Positions 34,217 to 43,612 of a DNA stretch of 64,000 nucleotides are shown piece by piece. A program made the position numbers and the translations under genes. Below the pieces are notes generated by a model, which saw only the letters and a program-made list of their open reading frames with translations, was not told the origin of the DNA and made no database searches. Within the stretch, counting starts at the first letter, position 1. Every line of letters starts with the position of its first letter. Origin of the DNA: Desulfovibrio sp. 86 (GTDB lineage Bacteria > Desulfobacterota > Desulfovibrionia > Desulfovibrionales > Desulfovibrionaceae); contig NZ_LR738849.1 of NCBI RefSeq assembly GCF_902702915.1, forward strand, positions 1,674,001 through 1,738,000. The letters run 5' to 3'.

Positions 34217-35902
34217 CTACAATTTGGGCTGCATGGGTTCGGGCCACAGCTCGGCCGCCTGCTCACGCAGTTTGTATTTTTGTATTTTGCCGCTGGCCGT
34301 AAGGGGAAAGCCAGAAATCATGGCAACATACTTTGGAATTTTGAACCAGGCTATCTTGCCCCGGCAGAACGCGCGCACGTCTTCCGGCTGTATCTCGACG
34401 CCCGGACGGGGAATGATGAAGGCCGCCACTTCTTCGCCATACTTGAAGCTGGGCACGGCGACCACCTGCACGTCCAGAACGCCGGGCATGGACAGAAGGT
34501 ATTCTTCCACTTCGCGGGGATACACGTTTTCGCCGCCGCGGATGATCATGTCCTTGATGCGCCCTGTGATGCGCAGATAGCCTTCATCGTCCATCACGCC
34601 CAGGTCGCCGGAGTGCAGCCAGCCCTCGGGGCTGACGGTTCTGGCCGTATCCTCTGGCATATTGTAGTAGCCCTTCATGACATTATAGCCCCGGCAAAGG
34701 ATTTCTCCAACCTGACCGCGCGGCAGCTCCTCGCAGGTTTCAGGGTTCGCCACGCGCACCTCGATGCCCGGCATGGCGCAGCCCACGGTTTCGCAGCGCT
34801 GCGCAAGGCTGTCGTGCATGTCGGACTGGGTCATGACCGGCGAGCCTTCGGTCAGGCCGTAACAGATGGTGATCTCCTTCATGTTCATGTCGTCAATGAC
34901 GCGGCGCATGAGGGGTTCGGGGCAGATGGACCCTGCCATGATGCCCGTGCGCAGGCTGGACATGTCAAAGCGGTGAAAGAGCTTGTGTTCCAGTTCGGCC
35001 AGAAACATGGTTGGCACGCCGTAGAGGGCGGTGCAGCGCTCGGCGTCAACGGCGGCCAGCACCTTGAGCGGGTTGAAGGACTCAAGGATGACCATGGTGG
35101 CCCCGTGATTGACGCAGGCCGAAACACCGAGCACACAGCCAAAGCAGTGGAAGAGCGGCACGGGCAGGCACACGCGGTCATTGGGGCCGAAGTTCTGGTG
35201 GCGGCCTATCCAGTAGCCGTTGAGGCCCACGCCCACATGGGTGAGCATGACCCCGCGCGGAAAACCCGTGGTGCCCGACGTGTACTGCATGTTGATGACG
35301 TCCCAGGGGTGCAGCGAATCCTGCCGGGCCTGGTATTCCTCATCATCCACCATGACGGACAGGGAAAGGATTTCGGGCACGGAATACATGCCCCTGTGCT
35401 TCTCCATGCCCAGAAAGCAGACGCGCTTGAGGTGGGGCAGGCTTTTGCACACGAACGACTGGCGCGCCTGCACGCGCAGTTCGGGCGCGATGCGGTACAG
35501 TGTGTCCAGATAGTCGTGGTCTCGCACACTGTCGATAAGAAAGAGATTTTCGCATTCCGAATGGGTGAGCAGGTAGCGCAGTTCGTGTTCGCGGTAGTTG
35601 GTGTTTACCGTGATGAGTATGGCGCCGATCTTGGCGGTGGCAAACTGCAGGGCGACCCAGTAGGGCACGTTGGTGGCCCATACCGCCACCTTTTCGCCCT
35701 TTTGCACCCCAAGGGCCATGAGTCCCTTGGCAAAGCGGTCAACAATCTCGCCAAACTCCCGCCAGGTCTGACGAAAGTCGCGGTCGGCGTACACAACCGC
35801 CTCATTGTCGGGGAAGCGGCTTATGGTGTGATCAAGAATCTGCCCCAGTGTCCATTCGCGTAATTCGAACTGGGCCTGACGCTGGCGAACTTTTTCTTCC
35901 AT
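34217..35902 (-). CDS. Acyl-CoA synthetase (AMP-binding family)
   Basis: 561 residues. The P-loop reads YTSGTTGFPRGVMLTH (about residue 203). Others are PLFHCFGCVLGV, YGLTEGSPV (A5), WLHSGDLGVMDDEGYLRITG (A7-A8) and GRIKDMIIRGGENVYPREVEE. The C-terminal catalytic Lys lies in LTASGKIQKYKL. This is the full medium- or long-chain acyl-CoA synthetase layout, close to FadD-like/AMP-ligase 2 proteins. It activates a carboxylic acid with ATP and CoA in the cytoplasm. The XRE-cupin regulator gene ends 57 bases upstream on the same strand; this pairing of regulator and acyl-CoA synthetase suggests direct control. The chain length of the substrate is not readable. Confidence 0.92.
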   Translation of the reverse strand: MEEKVRQRQAQFELREWTLGQILDHTISRFPDNEAVVYADRDFRQTWREFGEIVDRFAKGLMALGVQKGEKVAVWATNVPYWVALQFATAKIGAILITVNTNYREHELRYLLTHSECENLFLIDSVRDHDYLDTLYRIAPELRVQARQSFVCKSLPHLKRVCFLGMEKHRGMYSVPEILSLSVMVDDEEYQARQDSLHPWDVINMQYTSGTTGFPRGVMLTHVGVGLNGYWIGRHQNFGPNDRVCLPVPLFHCFGCVLGVSACVNHGATMVILESFNPLKVLAAVDAERCTALYGVPTMFLAELEHKLFHRFDMSSLRTGIMAGSICPEPLMRRVIDDMNMKEITICYGLTEGSPVMTQSDMHDSLAQRCETVGCAMPGIEVRVANPETCEELPRGQVGEILCRGYNVMKGYYNMPEDTARTVSPEGWLHSGDLGVMDDEGYLRITGRIKDMIIRGGENVYPREVEEYLLSMPGVLDVQVVAVPSFKYGEEVAAFIIPRPGVEIQPEDVRAFCRGKIAWFKIPKYVAMISGFPLTASGKIQKYKLREQAAELWPEPMQPKL

Positions 35903-35959
35903 ACTGTCTCCTGTGATGCGCGTGCGGCAAGTGGTCGGGCGGAAATATTTCAGTTGATC

Positions 35960-36529
35960 CTACGAGTTGTAGGTCACGGCCAGAATTTCCACCGGCTCGT
36001 CACCCGCCGCGCCCACAAAGTGGGGCACGATGGAATTGTAGTAGATGGTTTCGCCGGGTTTCAGCACGTAGTTTTCGCGTCCGTAGACCACAAGCAGCGT
36101 GCCCTTGAGGACAAATATGAACTCTTCGCCCTGGTGCGAGCTGGTTTTGCGTTCACCGGCGTCAGGGAAAATGCGGATGTGGAAGGGCTCCATGTTGCGG
36201 TCGTTCTTGCCCTTGCCCAGGGGCTGATAGGTATAGCTCGGGCGGGGGATGCTGCCGGTGTGCAGGGCTTCTCCGCCTTCACAGTCATTGTTGATGCAGG
36301 CAATGATGGGGTCGCGGGTAAACTGGTCGTCCAAAAATGTTCCCAGGCGCACGCCAAGGGCGCGGGCCACCTTTTGCAAGGGGCCGATGCTGGGGTAGAT
36401 GGCATCGTTTTCCAGCTTTTGCAGGTAGTTCTGGTCAAGGCCGGTATCCCGGGCCAGTGTTTCAAGGTCAAGCTCGCGTTCTTCACGGAATGACCGTATG
36501 CGGGAACCAATGGTACGGGTAGAGGGCAT
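35960..36529 (-). CDS. XRE-family regulator with C-terminal cupin domain
   Basis: 189 residues. The HTH spans about 8-62 (IGSRIRSFREERELDLETLA, DQNYLQKLENDAIYPSIGPL). A cupin barrel spans about 110-187 (EPFHIRIFPDAG, HQGEEFIFVLKGTLLVVYG, LKPGETIYYNSIVPHFVGAA) with the metal-site pattern His...Glu...His. Such proteins sense a small ligand through the cupin and repress or activate neighbouring genes. It leads an operon with the acyl-CoA synthetase, so a fatty acid or acyl-CoA signal is plausible, though inferred. A family A repeat lies upstream. Confidence 0.92.
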   Translation of the reverse strand: MPSTRTIGSRIRSFREERELDLETLARDTGLDQNYLQKLENDAIYPSIGPLQKVARALGVRLGTFLDDQFTRDPIIACINNDCEGGEALHTGSIPRPSYTYQPLGKGKNDRNMEPFHIRIFPDAGERKTSSHQGEEFIFVLKGTLLVVYGRENYVLKPGETIYYNSIVPHFVGAAGDEPVEILAVTYNS

Positions 36530-36659
36530 GGCGGGCTCCTGACTGTGACCCGGCCAGGATGCGTTGGTGCGCTGGTTTTCCGGGCGGGTTTTTCTGAGGT
36601 GGTTGAAACGTCAATATGGGGCTCAACCTAGCTAAAAGCTGTCTCGCCCGCAAGTCTGG

Positions 36660-36812
36660 GAAGCACGGATTAAAGAGCCTCCTGGAAACGCGCAGTTATT
36701 TCGTTTGGCAAGGCGCGAACTTTTTTTGAAGCAGGAGTGGACTCTTCCGTCCTCGGCTGTTTCAAAAAAAGTGAAGCAACGCAGCCAAACGGAATAAATC
36801 AGCGTTTCCCTT
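36660..36812. repeat. Repeat family A, full copy
   Basis: About 153 bp from GAAGCACGGATTAAAGAG through TTTCGTTTGGCAAGGCGCG, the long A/T stem, and GCCAAACGGAATAAATC to AGCGTTTCCC. It lies between the divergent regulator and hypF genes, so it is in the promoter zone of both. Confidence 0.87.
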
Positions 36813-36876
36813 GGTATCACTGCGGCTGCCGGGGCATCCCTGCTGACAGGGCGGCATTTGTGCGATACTGTGCCGC

Positions 36877-39693
36877 ATGAACGAAAAATGCACAGTACGG
36901 CGGGCTTTTGTGGCTTCCGGGCAGGTACAGGGCGTTGGCTTTCGCCCCTTTGTCTACAGGCTCGCGCACGAGGGCGGCCTCACGGGAACCGTGGGCAACA
37001 CCTCGGAAGGCGTGCGCATGGAAGTGCAGGGCCTTGAGCAAGAGGTGCGCCGTTTTGGCCAGCGCCTGCGGGCGGAGCTTCCCCCTCTGGCCCGTCTTAC
37101 CGGCCTGAAAGAGGAAGATCTGCCAATTGTGCGGCAGGAGGACGCCTTTGCCATTGTGCAGAGCAGCGGCCACGCCGGGCACAGCGTGCTGGTCAGCCCG
37201 GATGTGGGCGTGTGCGCCGACTGCCTGGCGGACATGGCTGATCCGCAAAATCCGCGTTACAACTATCCTTTCACCAACTGCACCAACTGCGGCCCGCGCT
37301 ATACCATCACCCGTTCCATTCCGTACGACAGGGCAGTCACGTCCATGAGCTGCTTTCCCCTGTGCCCGCGCTGCGCGGCGGAGTATGCGAACCCGGCGGA
37401 CAGGCGCTTTCATGCCCAGCCTGTGGCCTGCCCGGTCTGCGGGCCGACGCTCTGGTTTGTAAGCAAAGAAGACGCGGCGGCAGGGCGTACCTGTCCGCAA
37501 TGGGCCAGCGCGCAGTCGGGCGGCTTGCAGGCAGTCAGGCCGCAGTCGGCCAGCGTGCAGTCGGGCGGCGTGCAGCCAGAAGGGCCGCAGTCGGCCCTCT
37601 CGCAGTCGGGCGGCGTGCAGTCAACCAGCGCACAGTTGGCGCGCCCGCAGTCAGTCAGCCCGTGTTCCGCTGGCGGGTCGGGATCTGCCCCGCAGCAGGA
37701 TTGCGCGCAGGACAAGGAAACTTTGGCGCGCCTTGCCCTGGAGCGTTCGGGCCAGGTGCTGCTTGACGGCGGCATTCTGGCCATCAAGGGGCTCGGCGGC
37801 TTTCAGCTCGCCTGTGATGCCCGCAACGCCCAGGCCGTGGCGCTCTTGCGGCAGCGCAAAACCCGTCCGCACAAGCCGCTGGCGCTCATGGCCGGCGATC
37901 TTGCGATCGTCCGTTCCCTCTGTGATCTCACGCCGGAGCATGAAGCCCTGCTTGTGAGCCCGGAAAAGCCCATTGTGCTCTGTCCGCGCCGTCAGCAAGG
38001 CGAAGCGCCCTCACTGCCGCCGCAGGTGGCCCCGGATACGCGGCAGGTGGGATTCATGCTGCCCAACACCCCCCTGCACAGCGTGCTTTTTGACTGGCTG
38101 GCCGCCCGCGCGCCGCAGCCGCCCGTTCTGGTCATGACCTCGGCCAATGCGGGGGGCGAGCCCATCTGTCTTGGCAACAGGGAGGCGCTTGAGCGCTTGC
38201 CACACCTCGCGGACGCCTGGCTGCTGCACGACCGGGATATTCTGGTGCGTGTTGACGACAGCGTCATCACCCTGCAGCCGCACGCAGATCCGGCAGCGGT
38301 CGCCGCCCTTCCCGGCGCATCGCGGTCGGACAGGGGCGAACCGCTTTTTTACCGCCGCGCGCGGGGCTATGTGCCGCGCCCCGTGTTTCTGGCTGACAAC
38401 CGGGCAACGGCAGGCACGGAAGCTGCGGCGGCTGCGGTTGACGCGGCTGCTACGTCGGCTGACGGCCCAGACCCTGCCTGCGTTCTTGGCACAGGAGCCG
38501 AGCTCAAGGCCACGGTCTGCATCACGCGCGGGCAGGAAGCCTTTGTGGGGCAGCATGTGGGTGATCTGGAAAACCCGTCGGTTATGGCTTTTTACGAAGA
38601 GGTGGTCACGCATCTGGAAAAGCTGCTGGAGGTTCGCCCCCAGGCCCTTGTCTGCGACCTGCACCCCGACTTTCTTTCCACGCGCTATGCCGAAGCCCGC
38701 GCCGCGCGCGAGGGTCTGCCCCTGTGGCGTTTGCAGCATCACGCGGCCCACGCCGCCGCTGTTCTGGCCGAAAACGCCTGTTTCAGTCCTGCTCTGGCTT
38801 TGTGTCTGGACGGCACGGGCCTTGGCGACGACGGCACGGTCTGGGGCGGCGAACTGCTTGTTATGGATCTTGGCAAGCCGGAATGGCGGCGGTTGGGGCG
38901 GCTCTCCCCCTTCGCCCTGCCGGGAGGGGACGCCGCCGTGCGCGAACCGTGGCGCATAGCCCAGGGCCTGATAATCCAGAGCCTGGCAACCCCGACCCTG
39001 AAAGGCCAGGCTGCGGAATACGGTCATCAGGATGCAGCCAGCGCGCTGGCTGGCGCGCCGTGGCTGCCGGAGCATGCTTTGGCATCCCGCGCCGTGGGGG
39101 AAATGCTGGCGCGCGGCATTAATTGCCCCGCCACTTCCAGTTGCGGGCGGCTGTTTGACGCCGTGGCGGCGCAGACCGGCCTGTGCCTGACCACCACCTA
39201 TGAAGGACAGGCGGCCATACGACTGGAGGATGCGGCCAACAGGGCGCAAGGCCCGCTGGGGGCCGTGCTGGCCGGTCGCGCGCCCATGGCGGACATGCGC
39301 AAGATTCCGGGCATGATCTGGCCCGTGGGCGTGACGGAACGCGACGGCCTGCTGGAACTGGACAGCGCCGGACTTTTTGCCAGCGTAGCGCAGGGCCTTG
39401 CGCGCGGCATGCCCGTGGCCGAGGCGGCAGGGCGTTTTCATCTCAGTCTGGCGGAAGCTCTGGCGGTCATGGCGGGCAGGGCCGCCACATCGCTTGGCGT
39501 CACCACCGTGGGCCTCAGCGGCGGCGTCATGCAAAACGCCATTATGGCGCGGCTGCTGCCTCAGGCCCTGAACCATATGGGGCTGAAAGCGCTCACCCAT
39601 CATGAATTGCCGCCCGGAGACGGCGGCCTGTCCCTGGGGCAGGCCGTGTGGGGCAGAAGAATGCTGGCCGCCGCGCGCAGCACGGCCTGTTAG
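36877..39693 (+). CDS. hypF: HypF, carbamoyltransferase for [NiFe] hydrogenase maturation
   Basis: 938 residues, against about 750-780 usually. Acylphosphatase domain: about 8-95 (VQGVGFRPFVYRLA). Two zinc fingers: CADC/CTNCGPR and CPRC/CPVCG between about 110 and 190. YrdC-like domain: about 290-490 (AIKGLGGFQLACDA, KTRPHKPLALM). Kae1-like domain: about 540-930 (CDLHPDFLSTRYA, LQHHAAHAAAVL, LDGTGLGDDGTVWGG). HypF makes carbamoyl-AMP and passes the carbamoyl group to HypE for the cyanide ligands. An extra low-complexity block (about 210-268) of Gln/Ser/Gly separates the zinc and YrdC domains and is encoded by 45-bp DNA repeats. Another Ala-rich insert sits near 510-530. Confidence 0.95.
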   Translation: MNEKCTVRRAFVASGQVQGVGFRPFVYRLAHEGGLTGTVGNTSEGVRMEVQGLEQEVRRFGQRLRAELPPLARLTGLKEEDLPIVRQEDAFAIVQSSGHAGHSVLVSPDVGVCADCLADMADPQNPRYNYPFTNCTNCGPRYTITRSIPYDRAVTSMSCFPLCPRCAAEYANPADRRFHAQPVACPVCGPTLWFVSKEDAAAGRTCPQWASAQSGGLQAVRPQSASVQSGGVQPEGPQSALSQSGGVQSTSAQLARPQSVSPCSAGGSGSAPQQDCAQDKETLARLALERSGQVLLDGGILAIKGLGGFQLACDARNAQAVALLRQRKTRPHKPLALMAGDLAIVRSLCDLTPEHEALLVSPEKPIVLCPRRQQGEAPSLPPQVAPDTRQVGFMLPNTPLHSVLFDWLAARAPQPPVLVMTSANAGGEPICLGNREALERLPHLADAWLLHDRDILVRVDDSVITLQPHADPAAVAALPGASRSDRGEPLFYRRARGYVPRPVFLADNRATAGTEAAAAAVDAAATSADGPDPACVLGTGAELKATVCITRGQEAFVGQHVGDLENPSVMAFYEEVVTHLEKLLEVRPQALVCDLHPDFLSTRYAEARAAREGLPLWRLQHHAAHAAAVLAENACFSPALALCLDGTGLGDDGTVWGGELLVMDLGKPEWRRLGRLSPFALPGGDAAVREPWRIAQGLIIQSLATPTLKGQAAEYGHQDAASALAGAPWLPEHALASRAVGEMLARGINCPATSSCGRLFDAVAAQTGLCLTTTYEGQAAIRLEDAANRAQGPLGAVLAGRAPMADMRKIPGMIWPVGVTERDGLLELDSAGLFASVAQGLARGMPVAEAAGRFHLSLAEALAVMAGRAATSLGVTTVGLSGGVMQNAIMARLLPQALNHMGLKALTHHELPPGDGGLSLGQAVWGRRMLAAARSTAC
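37511..37645 (+). repeat. 45-bp tandem repeats inside hypF
   Basis: CGCAGTCGGGCGGC-type blocks start at about 37511, 37556 and 37601, exactly 45 bp apart, and each encodes a 15-residue unit holding QSGG and PQSA. The repeat is in frame, so copy-number change would lengthen or shorten the linker without breaking the gene. Confidence 0.75.
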
Positions 39694-39713
39694 GGTAGTG
39701 TTATTGTAAAATG

Positions 39714-39749
39714 CTTTGCGGGGGAGGGACCCTCCCCCTGAAACTTTTA
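39714..39749. repeat. Shortened family C hairpin
   Basis: TTTGCGGGGGAGGGACCC followed at once by TCCCCCTGAAAC; the TTTTGCAAAA loop and distal arm are missing. It is 20 bases 3' of hypF. Confidence 0.6.
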
Positions 39750-39877
39750 TTGTAGCTTATAGGGGACAATGAGGGATTTGCTCTGGAGCGGGGGCAAAGC
39801 ATCACGCAGTCCGCCAAATTGCAATCAGTGACGTGCGGGAGGCCGTGAGGCGCGGCTGTTTTGCCGCCTGAATCGGG

Positions 39878-41347
39878 CTACCTGAAACCGGCCACAGCCC
39901 GCCCGTTCTTGAGGGCCACACGCCCCAGGGGCAGATCGCGCCACCACAGGGCGGCCTCGCGCCCCTGAAGTCCCGTCTGGCGGCTCTGCCCGCTGAGCAG
40001 GGCGCTGATGTCATTGAGATCTTCCAGCACAAGGCTTGAGGCCGCGTCCGGCTCTTCGGGCATCAGGGTTCGCAGGCGCGGGGCTGCGTCCAGCCTGCCG
40101 CCGCAAAGTTTGCCCAGCAGCGCTCCCTGCCATATGCAGTTCTGCGGCAAAAGGGCCGCAGCCTGGGACGGGATGAAGCGCACGTGATCGCCGTACAGCA
40201 CGGCCTGGCCAGGGGGCAGCAGGGCCGGATCGCACGTGGGCCCGGCGAGACAGTCCGGCGGCAGGGGCTGCCCTAATGTCTGGCCCAAAGCCTGGCCCAA
40301 CGTCTGGCCCAAAGCCTGGCCCGACGATTGTCGGGACGCGCGGCCAGCCCTTTTGCGCCCAAAACGCGAAGAACCGGAAAATTCGGAGTCCCATACAGAC
40401 CTTGGGGAAACCCCGTCCGCGCTGCCGGATGCGGCGGCTGGCCCGCCGAGAGGCCCGCTGTCCGTGTTGCCCTGTGCGCTGCCTGCTCCGCTGCCCTGTG
40501 TGCCGCCTGTTCCGCCGTCGGGCATGGCGCCGGGCTTGCGCAAACGGGCCACATAAAATCCCTGGGCCTGGGAGCGTGCGCCGTCCACCCGCAGGGTGCC
40601 CTCGCCGCCGGGCAGTTCTTCCCAGACAAAGCCGGGGATGGGCGCAAGATGCTCGCGCACAAGGCCCAGTTCTTCTTCGGCAAAGCGTACCTGGTCTTCG
40701 TTTTCAGCCACATTGGTCGTGCAGGTCGAGTAGACGAGGCTCCCGCCGGGAGCCAGCAAATGCGCGGCATGGCGCAGCAGGCGCTGTTGCAGCGTGGTGA
40801 GGCTGTCCAGCTTGTCCCCTTGCCAGAGTTTGAGCACCTGCGGGTGCTTTTCGGCCGTGCCCCAGCCGGAGCAGGGAGGATCAAGCAGGATGGCGTTCCA
40901 CGAAGCGGGGTGCAGGGGCAGGGCGTCGCCGCTGTAGAGGCAGGTTCCCGCCTGGATCAAATTGCACTGGTGCAGGTTGGCGCGCAGCGTGCCGAGGCGT
41001 GTGGGCGAGGGTTCGTTGCCCAGCACAAAGCCTGTGCGCCCCACAAGTTGCGCCAGAAAGCCCGTCTTGCTGCCGGGGCTCGCGCACATGTCCAGCACCG
41101 AGGCTCCCATGGTCGGGGCCAGGGCCACAGGGGGCAGCATGGACGAACGGTCCTGAATGTAAATATAGCCAAAAAAAGCCGCCAGCGAACTGCCCAGTGG
41201 GCGCGGTTCGGCCAGCAGGCGGCGGCACAGGGGAGAAAAAGGCTCAGGTTCGAATTCGTACCCCTGGGCGCGCAGCAAGGCCTCCACGGCTGTGGTATGC
41301 CTATGCTCACAAACAATACGGAATGAACGGGCGGCGGGTTTGGACAT
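39878..41347 (-). CDS. rRNA m5C methyltransferase, RsmF/NOL1-NOP2-Sun type
   Basis: 489 residues from ATG 41347, the start that gives a normal N-terminus (SKPAARSFRIVCEH); upstream in-frame Mets would add an unrelated extension. The SAM-binding motif is VLDMCASPGSKTGFLAQ (about 134). The two conserved cysteines lie in LLDPPCSGWG and VYSTCTTNVAENEDQ. The C-terminal part (about 400-489) resembles the RsmF extra domain that contacts rRNA. Between them lies a linker of about 100 residues rich in Gly/Ser/Gln with a GQALGQTL tandem (340-362). It methylates a cytosine in rRNA; RsmF makes m5C1407 of 16S rRNA, but the exact target here is not proven. Confidence 0.85.
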   Translation of the reverse strand: MSKPAARSFRIVCEHRHTTAVEALLRAQGYEFEPEPFSPLCRRLLAEPRPLGSSLAAFFGYIYIQDRSSMLPPVALAPTMGASVLDMCASPGSKTGFLAQLVGRTGFVLGNEPSPTRLGTLRANLHQCNLIQAGTCLYSGDALPLHPASWNAILLDPPCSGWGTAEKHPQVLKLWQGDKLDSLTTLQQRLLRHAAHLLAPGGSLVYSTCTTNVAENEDQVRFAEEELGLVREHLAPIPGFVWEELPGGEGTLRVDGARSQAQGFYVARLRKPGAMPDGGTGGTQGSGAGSAQGNTDSGPLGGPAAASGSADGVSPRSVWDSEFSGSSRFGRKRAGRASRQSSGQALGQTLGQALGQTLGQPLPPDCLAGPTCDPALLPPGQAVLYGDHVRFIPSQAAALLPQNCIWQGALLGKLCGGRLDAAPRLRTLMPEEPDAASSLVLEDLNDISALLSGQSRQTGLQGREAALWWRDLPLGRVALKNGRAVAGFR

Positions 41348-41426
41348 GGCGGCATAGTATGGGCAGGCTGTCAGGGCCGCAAGAGCTTTTTGCCGGAAAA
41401 TCCGTGCGGACGGCATTTTCAAGATA

Positions 41427-41455
41427 TTGCGCGGCGCGTCAACTGCGGGTATAGT
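41427..41455 (+). promoter_or_regulatory. Possible promoter for the FG-GAP protein gene
   Basis: TTGCGC, 17-base spacer, TATAGT. It lies about 290 bases before ATG 41752 in an otherwise empty 400-base gap. The -10 box is good and the -35 box is weak. Confidence 0.4.
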
Positions 41456-41751
41456 GCGCCCGTGTGGCATCCATGCGGTGTCACGCCATCCGCGCCCGGC
41501 GCGGGTGAGCCCCGTGGGCCTGTTCGCTGCCGGATTTTTACGGCGGGCGACGACCCCAGGAAACCTGATCATCGGTTTTTTTGCATTTCAGGCGTCATTA
41601 CAGCCCTTGCTATGGGCGTATGGCAGCCCTGCGCCGATTTTTGCGACGCGCTACGCCCAGAAACGGTCTTGCACACCGTACGTAAAAGCCGCCCTGATCG
41701 GAGCTTCCTTTACTTTATCGGGTATCTGGCAAGATACCCAAGGAGAACGGA

Positions 41752-43434
41752 ATGAAATTTGCCATGCGACTGACTTTTGCGGTCTGCCTCGCGCTGCTCG
41801 CCGCCGGGTTGACTCCCACGGCGCAGGCTGCAGCCAAGAGTGCCGTGGTGCTGCCTTTCACGGTGAACGCGCCGCAAAGCTACGCCTATCTTTCCAAGGC
41901 CGTTCCGGCCACCATTCAGGGCCGTCTGAACCGCCCCGGCGTGCTCGATGTGCGTCCTGTCCAGGGCAAGGCCTCTTCGCAGGCCGAAGCCAGCAAGATT
42001 ATGCACTCCTCCGGCGCGGACAACGCCATATGGGGGTCAGTCAATGTGGTTGGCAATGACTGCACCATTGAAGTCAACAGTGTGGACAAAGCCGGAAAAA
42101 CCTGGAGCAAGACGGCCCAGAGTCCCGTGAGCGGCCTGACGGGCGCTGTGCAGAACCTGAGCGCCGCCCTGGGCCAGGAAGTGTTCGGCATAGCCGGCGT
42201 TCGCGCCCCCGGCACTACGGCGGCCTCCGGCCCCCGTGGCACGGTGGCTCCCGGCGGCGACATCATCACCAATGAAACGGGACAGCAGCAGGTGTACCTG
42301 AACCCGCAGTTCCGTTATCAGGGCTCAGGTTCCGGCGACGGTTCGCGTCTGCGCAGCCAGCGTCTGCCCTACACCATGGTGGGCATGCTGGTGGGCGACT
42401 TTAACGGCGACGGCAAGAACGAAATCTGCGTGATGAGCGACAACCACCTGCGCATCTATTCCTGGGACGGCGCAAGCCAGCTCAAGCTGCTGGGTGAAAC
42501 CCTTGTTTCGCGTTCCAACCAGAACTTCTCCATGCGGGCCATGGACCTCAACCGTGACGGCGCCATGGATATTGTGGTTACCACCGTCGAAAACGAAAGC
42601 AACCGTCCCTACAGCTATTTCTTCAGCTTCAAGGGCAACAAGTTCACCCAGGTGGCGGAGCGCATCCCCTACTACGTAAGCGTGCTGCGCGTGCCGCCCA
42701 CCTTTGCGCCCACCCTCGTGGGGCAGAGCTGGGATTCGCTCAAGCTTTTTGCCCCCGGCGTCTACACCATGGTGAAGACCAACGGCAAATACTCCTTCGG
42801 TTCCCGGCTTGACCTGCCCACAGGAGCCACGGTCTTTAACGTGACATGGCTGCCCGGCGGCAAGGCCGGCAAGGGCGAGCAGCTTATCATGCTGACTGAC
42901 GACGAGCGCCTCAAAGTCTTCCAGGGCAATGGCAACACGCTCATCCATACCACCATGGAACGCTTCTCCGGCTCGGCCACCGGCATGGATCACTACAAGG
43001 GCATGCCCGGCCTCGGCGTGGACAAGAACTACCAGTTGCCCAGCAAGTACTATGCGCCCATGAATCTCATCGCTGCCGACATCGGCCACACGGGCGAATA
43101 CACCCTGCTGATCAACAAACCCATATCCACGGCTTCGCAGATATTCGACCGCTACCGCTACTTCCCGCAGGGCGAAATTCACGCTCTGTACTGGGACGGC
43201 GTGGGCCTCGGCCTCAAGTGGAAGACGCGCCGCATCCGTGGTTCCGTGGCTGCTGTGGATCTGGCTGACGCCACCAACAACGGCACCCTTGATCTTGTGG
43301 TGGGACTGAACACCTCGCCGGACCTCGGCGTGGGCAGCCGCCAGTGCCTGATCACGGCCTATCCGCTGGACGTTTCGGCCACGGATCCCAATGTGCCGGC
43401 TGACATGAGCGACTTTGAAGTGAGCCCCAATTAG
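41752..43434 (+). CDS. Exported FG-GAP/VCBS repeat protein
   Basis: 560 residues, AAGGAGAACGGA directly upstream of ATG 41752. A signal peptide (RLTFAVCLALLAAGLTPTAQA) precedes a domain of about 130 residues (VVLPFTVNAPQSYAYLSKAV, NAIWGSVNVVGNDCTIEVN) that resembles the flexible N-terminal lobe of TolB- or CsgG-like periplasmic proteins. Residues about 210-540 hold beta-propeller repeats of FG-GAP type: VGDFNGDGKNEICV, AMDLNRDGAMDIVV, AVDLADATNNGTLDLVVG, with Asp-rich loops that may bind calcium. I infer a periplasmic or surface protein with unknown partner. Its stop codon TAG is the start of a family B repeat. Confidence 0.8.
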   Translation: MKFAMRLTFAVCLALLAAGLTPTAQAAAKSAVVLPFTVNAPQSYAYLSKAVPATIQGRLNRPGVLDVRPVQGKASSQAEASKIMHSSGADNAIWGSVNVVGNDCTIEVNSVDKAGKTWSKTAQSPVSGLTGAVQNLSAALGQEVFGIAGVRAPGTTAASGPRGTVAPGGDIITNETGQQQVYLNPQFRYQGSGSGDGSRLRSQRLPYTMVGMLVGDFNGDGKNEICVMSDNHLRIYSWDGASQLKLLGETLVSRSNQNFSMRAMDLNRDGAMDIVVTTVENESNRPYSYFFSFKGNKFTQVAERIPYYVSVLRVPPTFAPTLVGQSWDSLKLFAPGVYTMVKTNGKYSFGSRLDLPTGATVFNVTWLPGGKAGKGEQLIMLTDDERLKVFQGNGNTLIHTTMERFSGSATGMDHYKGMPGLGVDKNYQLPSKYYAPMNLIAADIGHTGEYTLLINKPISTASQIFDRYRYFPQGEIHALYWDGVGLGLKWKTRRIRGSVAAVDLADATNNGTLDLVVGLNTSPDLGVGSRQCLITAYPLDVSATDPNVPADMSDFEVSPN

Positions 43435-43559
43435 AGCAGTTTGCGAACACAATGAATTAACTGCTCGGCAAGGATTTTCCTGAAAATCCTTGCCGCGAAA
43501 TGCGAGCAGGCAGGTTTTTGTCTGCCATACGCGAGCATTTCAAGCGTCAAATGCTCTAG
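43432..43559. repeat. Repeat family B (long form 3) containing a stop codon
   Basis: 128 bp bounded by TAGAGCAGTTTGCG and CAAATGCTCTA. Stem-loops inside: GCAAGGATTTTCCTGAAAATCC-type inversion and GGCAGGTTTTTGTCTGCC. It is the reverse of 3180-3305. The first TAG is the stop codon of the FG-GAP gene. Confidence 0.85.
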
Positions 43560-43567
43560 ATAACGTC

Positions 43568-43609
43568 GGGCGCGGACAGCCCGCCGCAGAACGCGTGGGC
43601 TGTCCGCCC
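43568..43609 (+). promoter_or_regulatory. Hairpin in the purD leader
   Basis: GGGCGCGGACAGCCC pairs with GGGCTGTCCGCCC (one bulge), loop of about 14 bases. It directly precedes a terminator-like hairpin and could be part of an attenuator. I see no known purine aptamer core. Confidence 0.5.
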
Positions 43610-43612
43610 CTG

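Noticed and set aside
33047-35863. 938-codon plus-strand frame
   Set aside because: Antisense to sppA and the acyl-CoA synthetase gene; codon bias artefact.
36632-36820. Small frames inside family A repeats (also near 17214, 32791, 55818) with similar peptides such as FETVEDRRVHSCFKK
   Set aside because: The peptides resemble each other only because the DNA repeats do. They lack a shared start or ribosome site, and the full element is better explained as a palindromic repeat.
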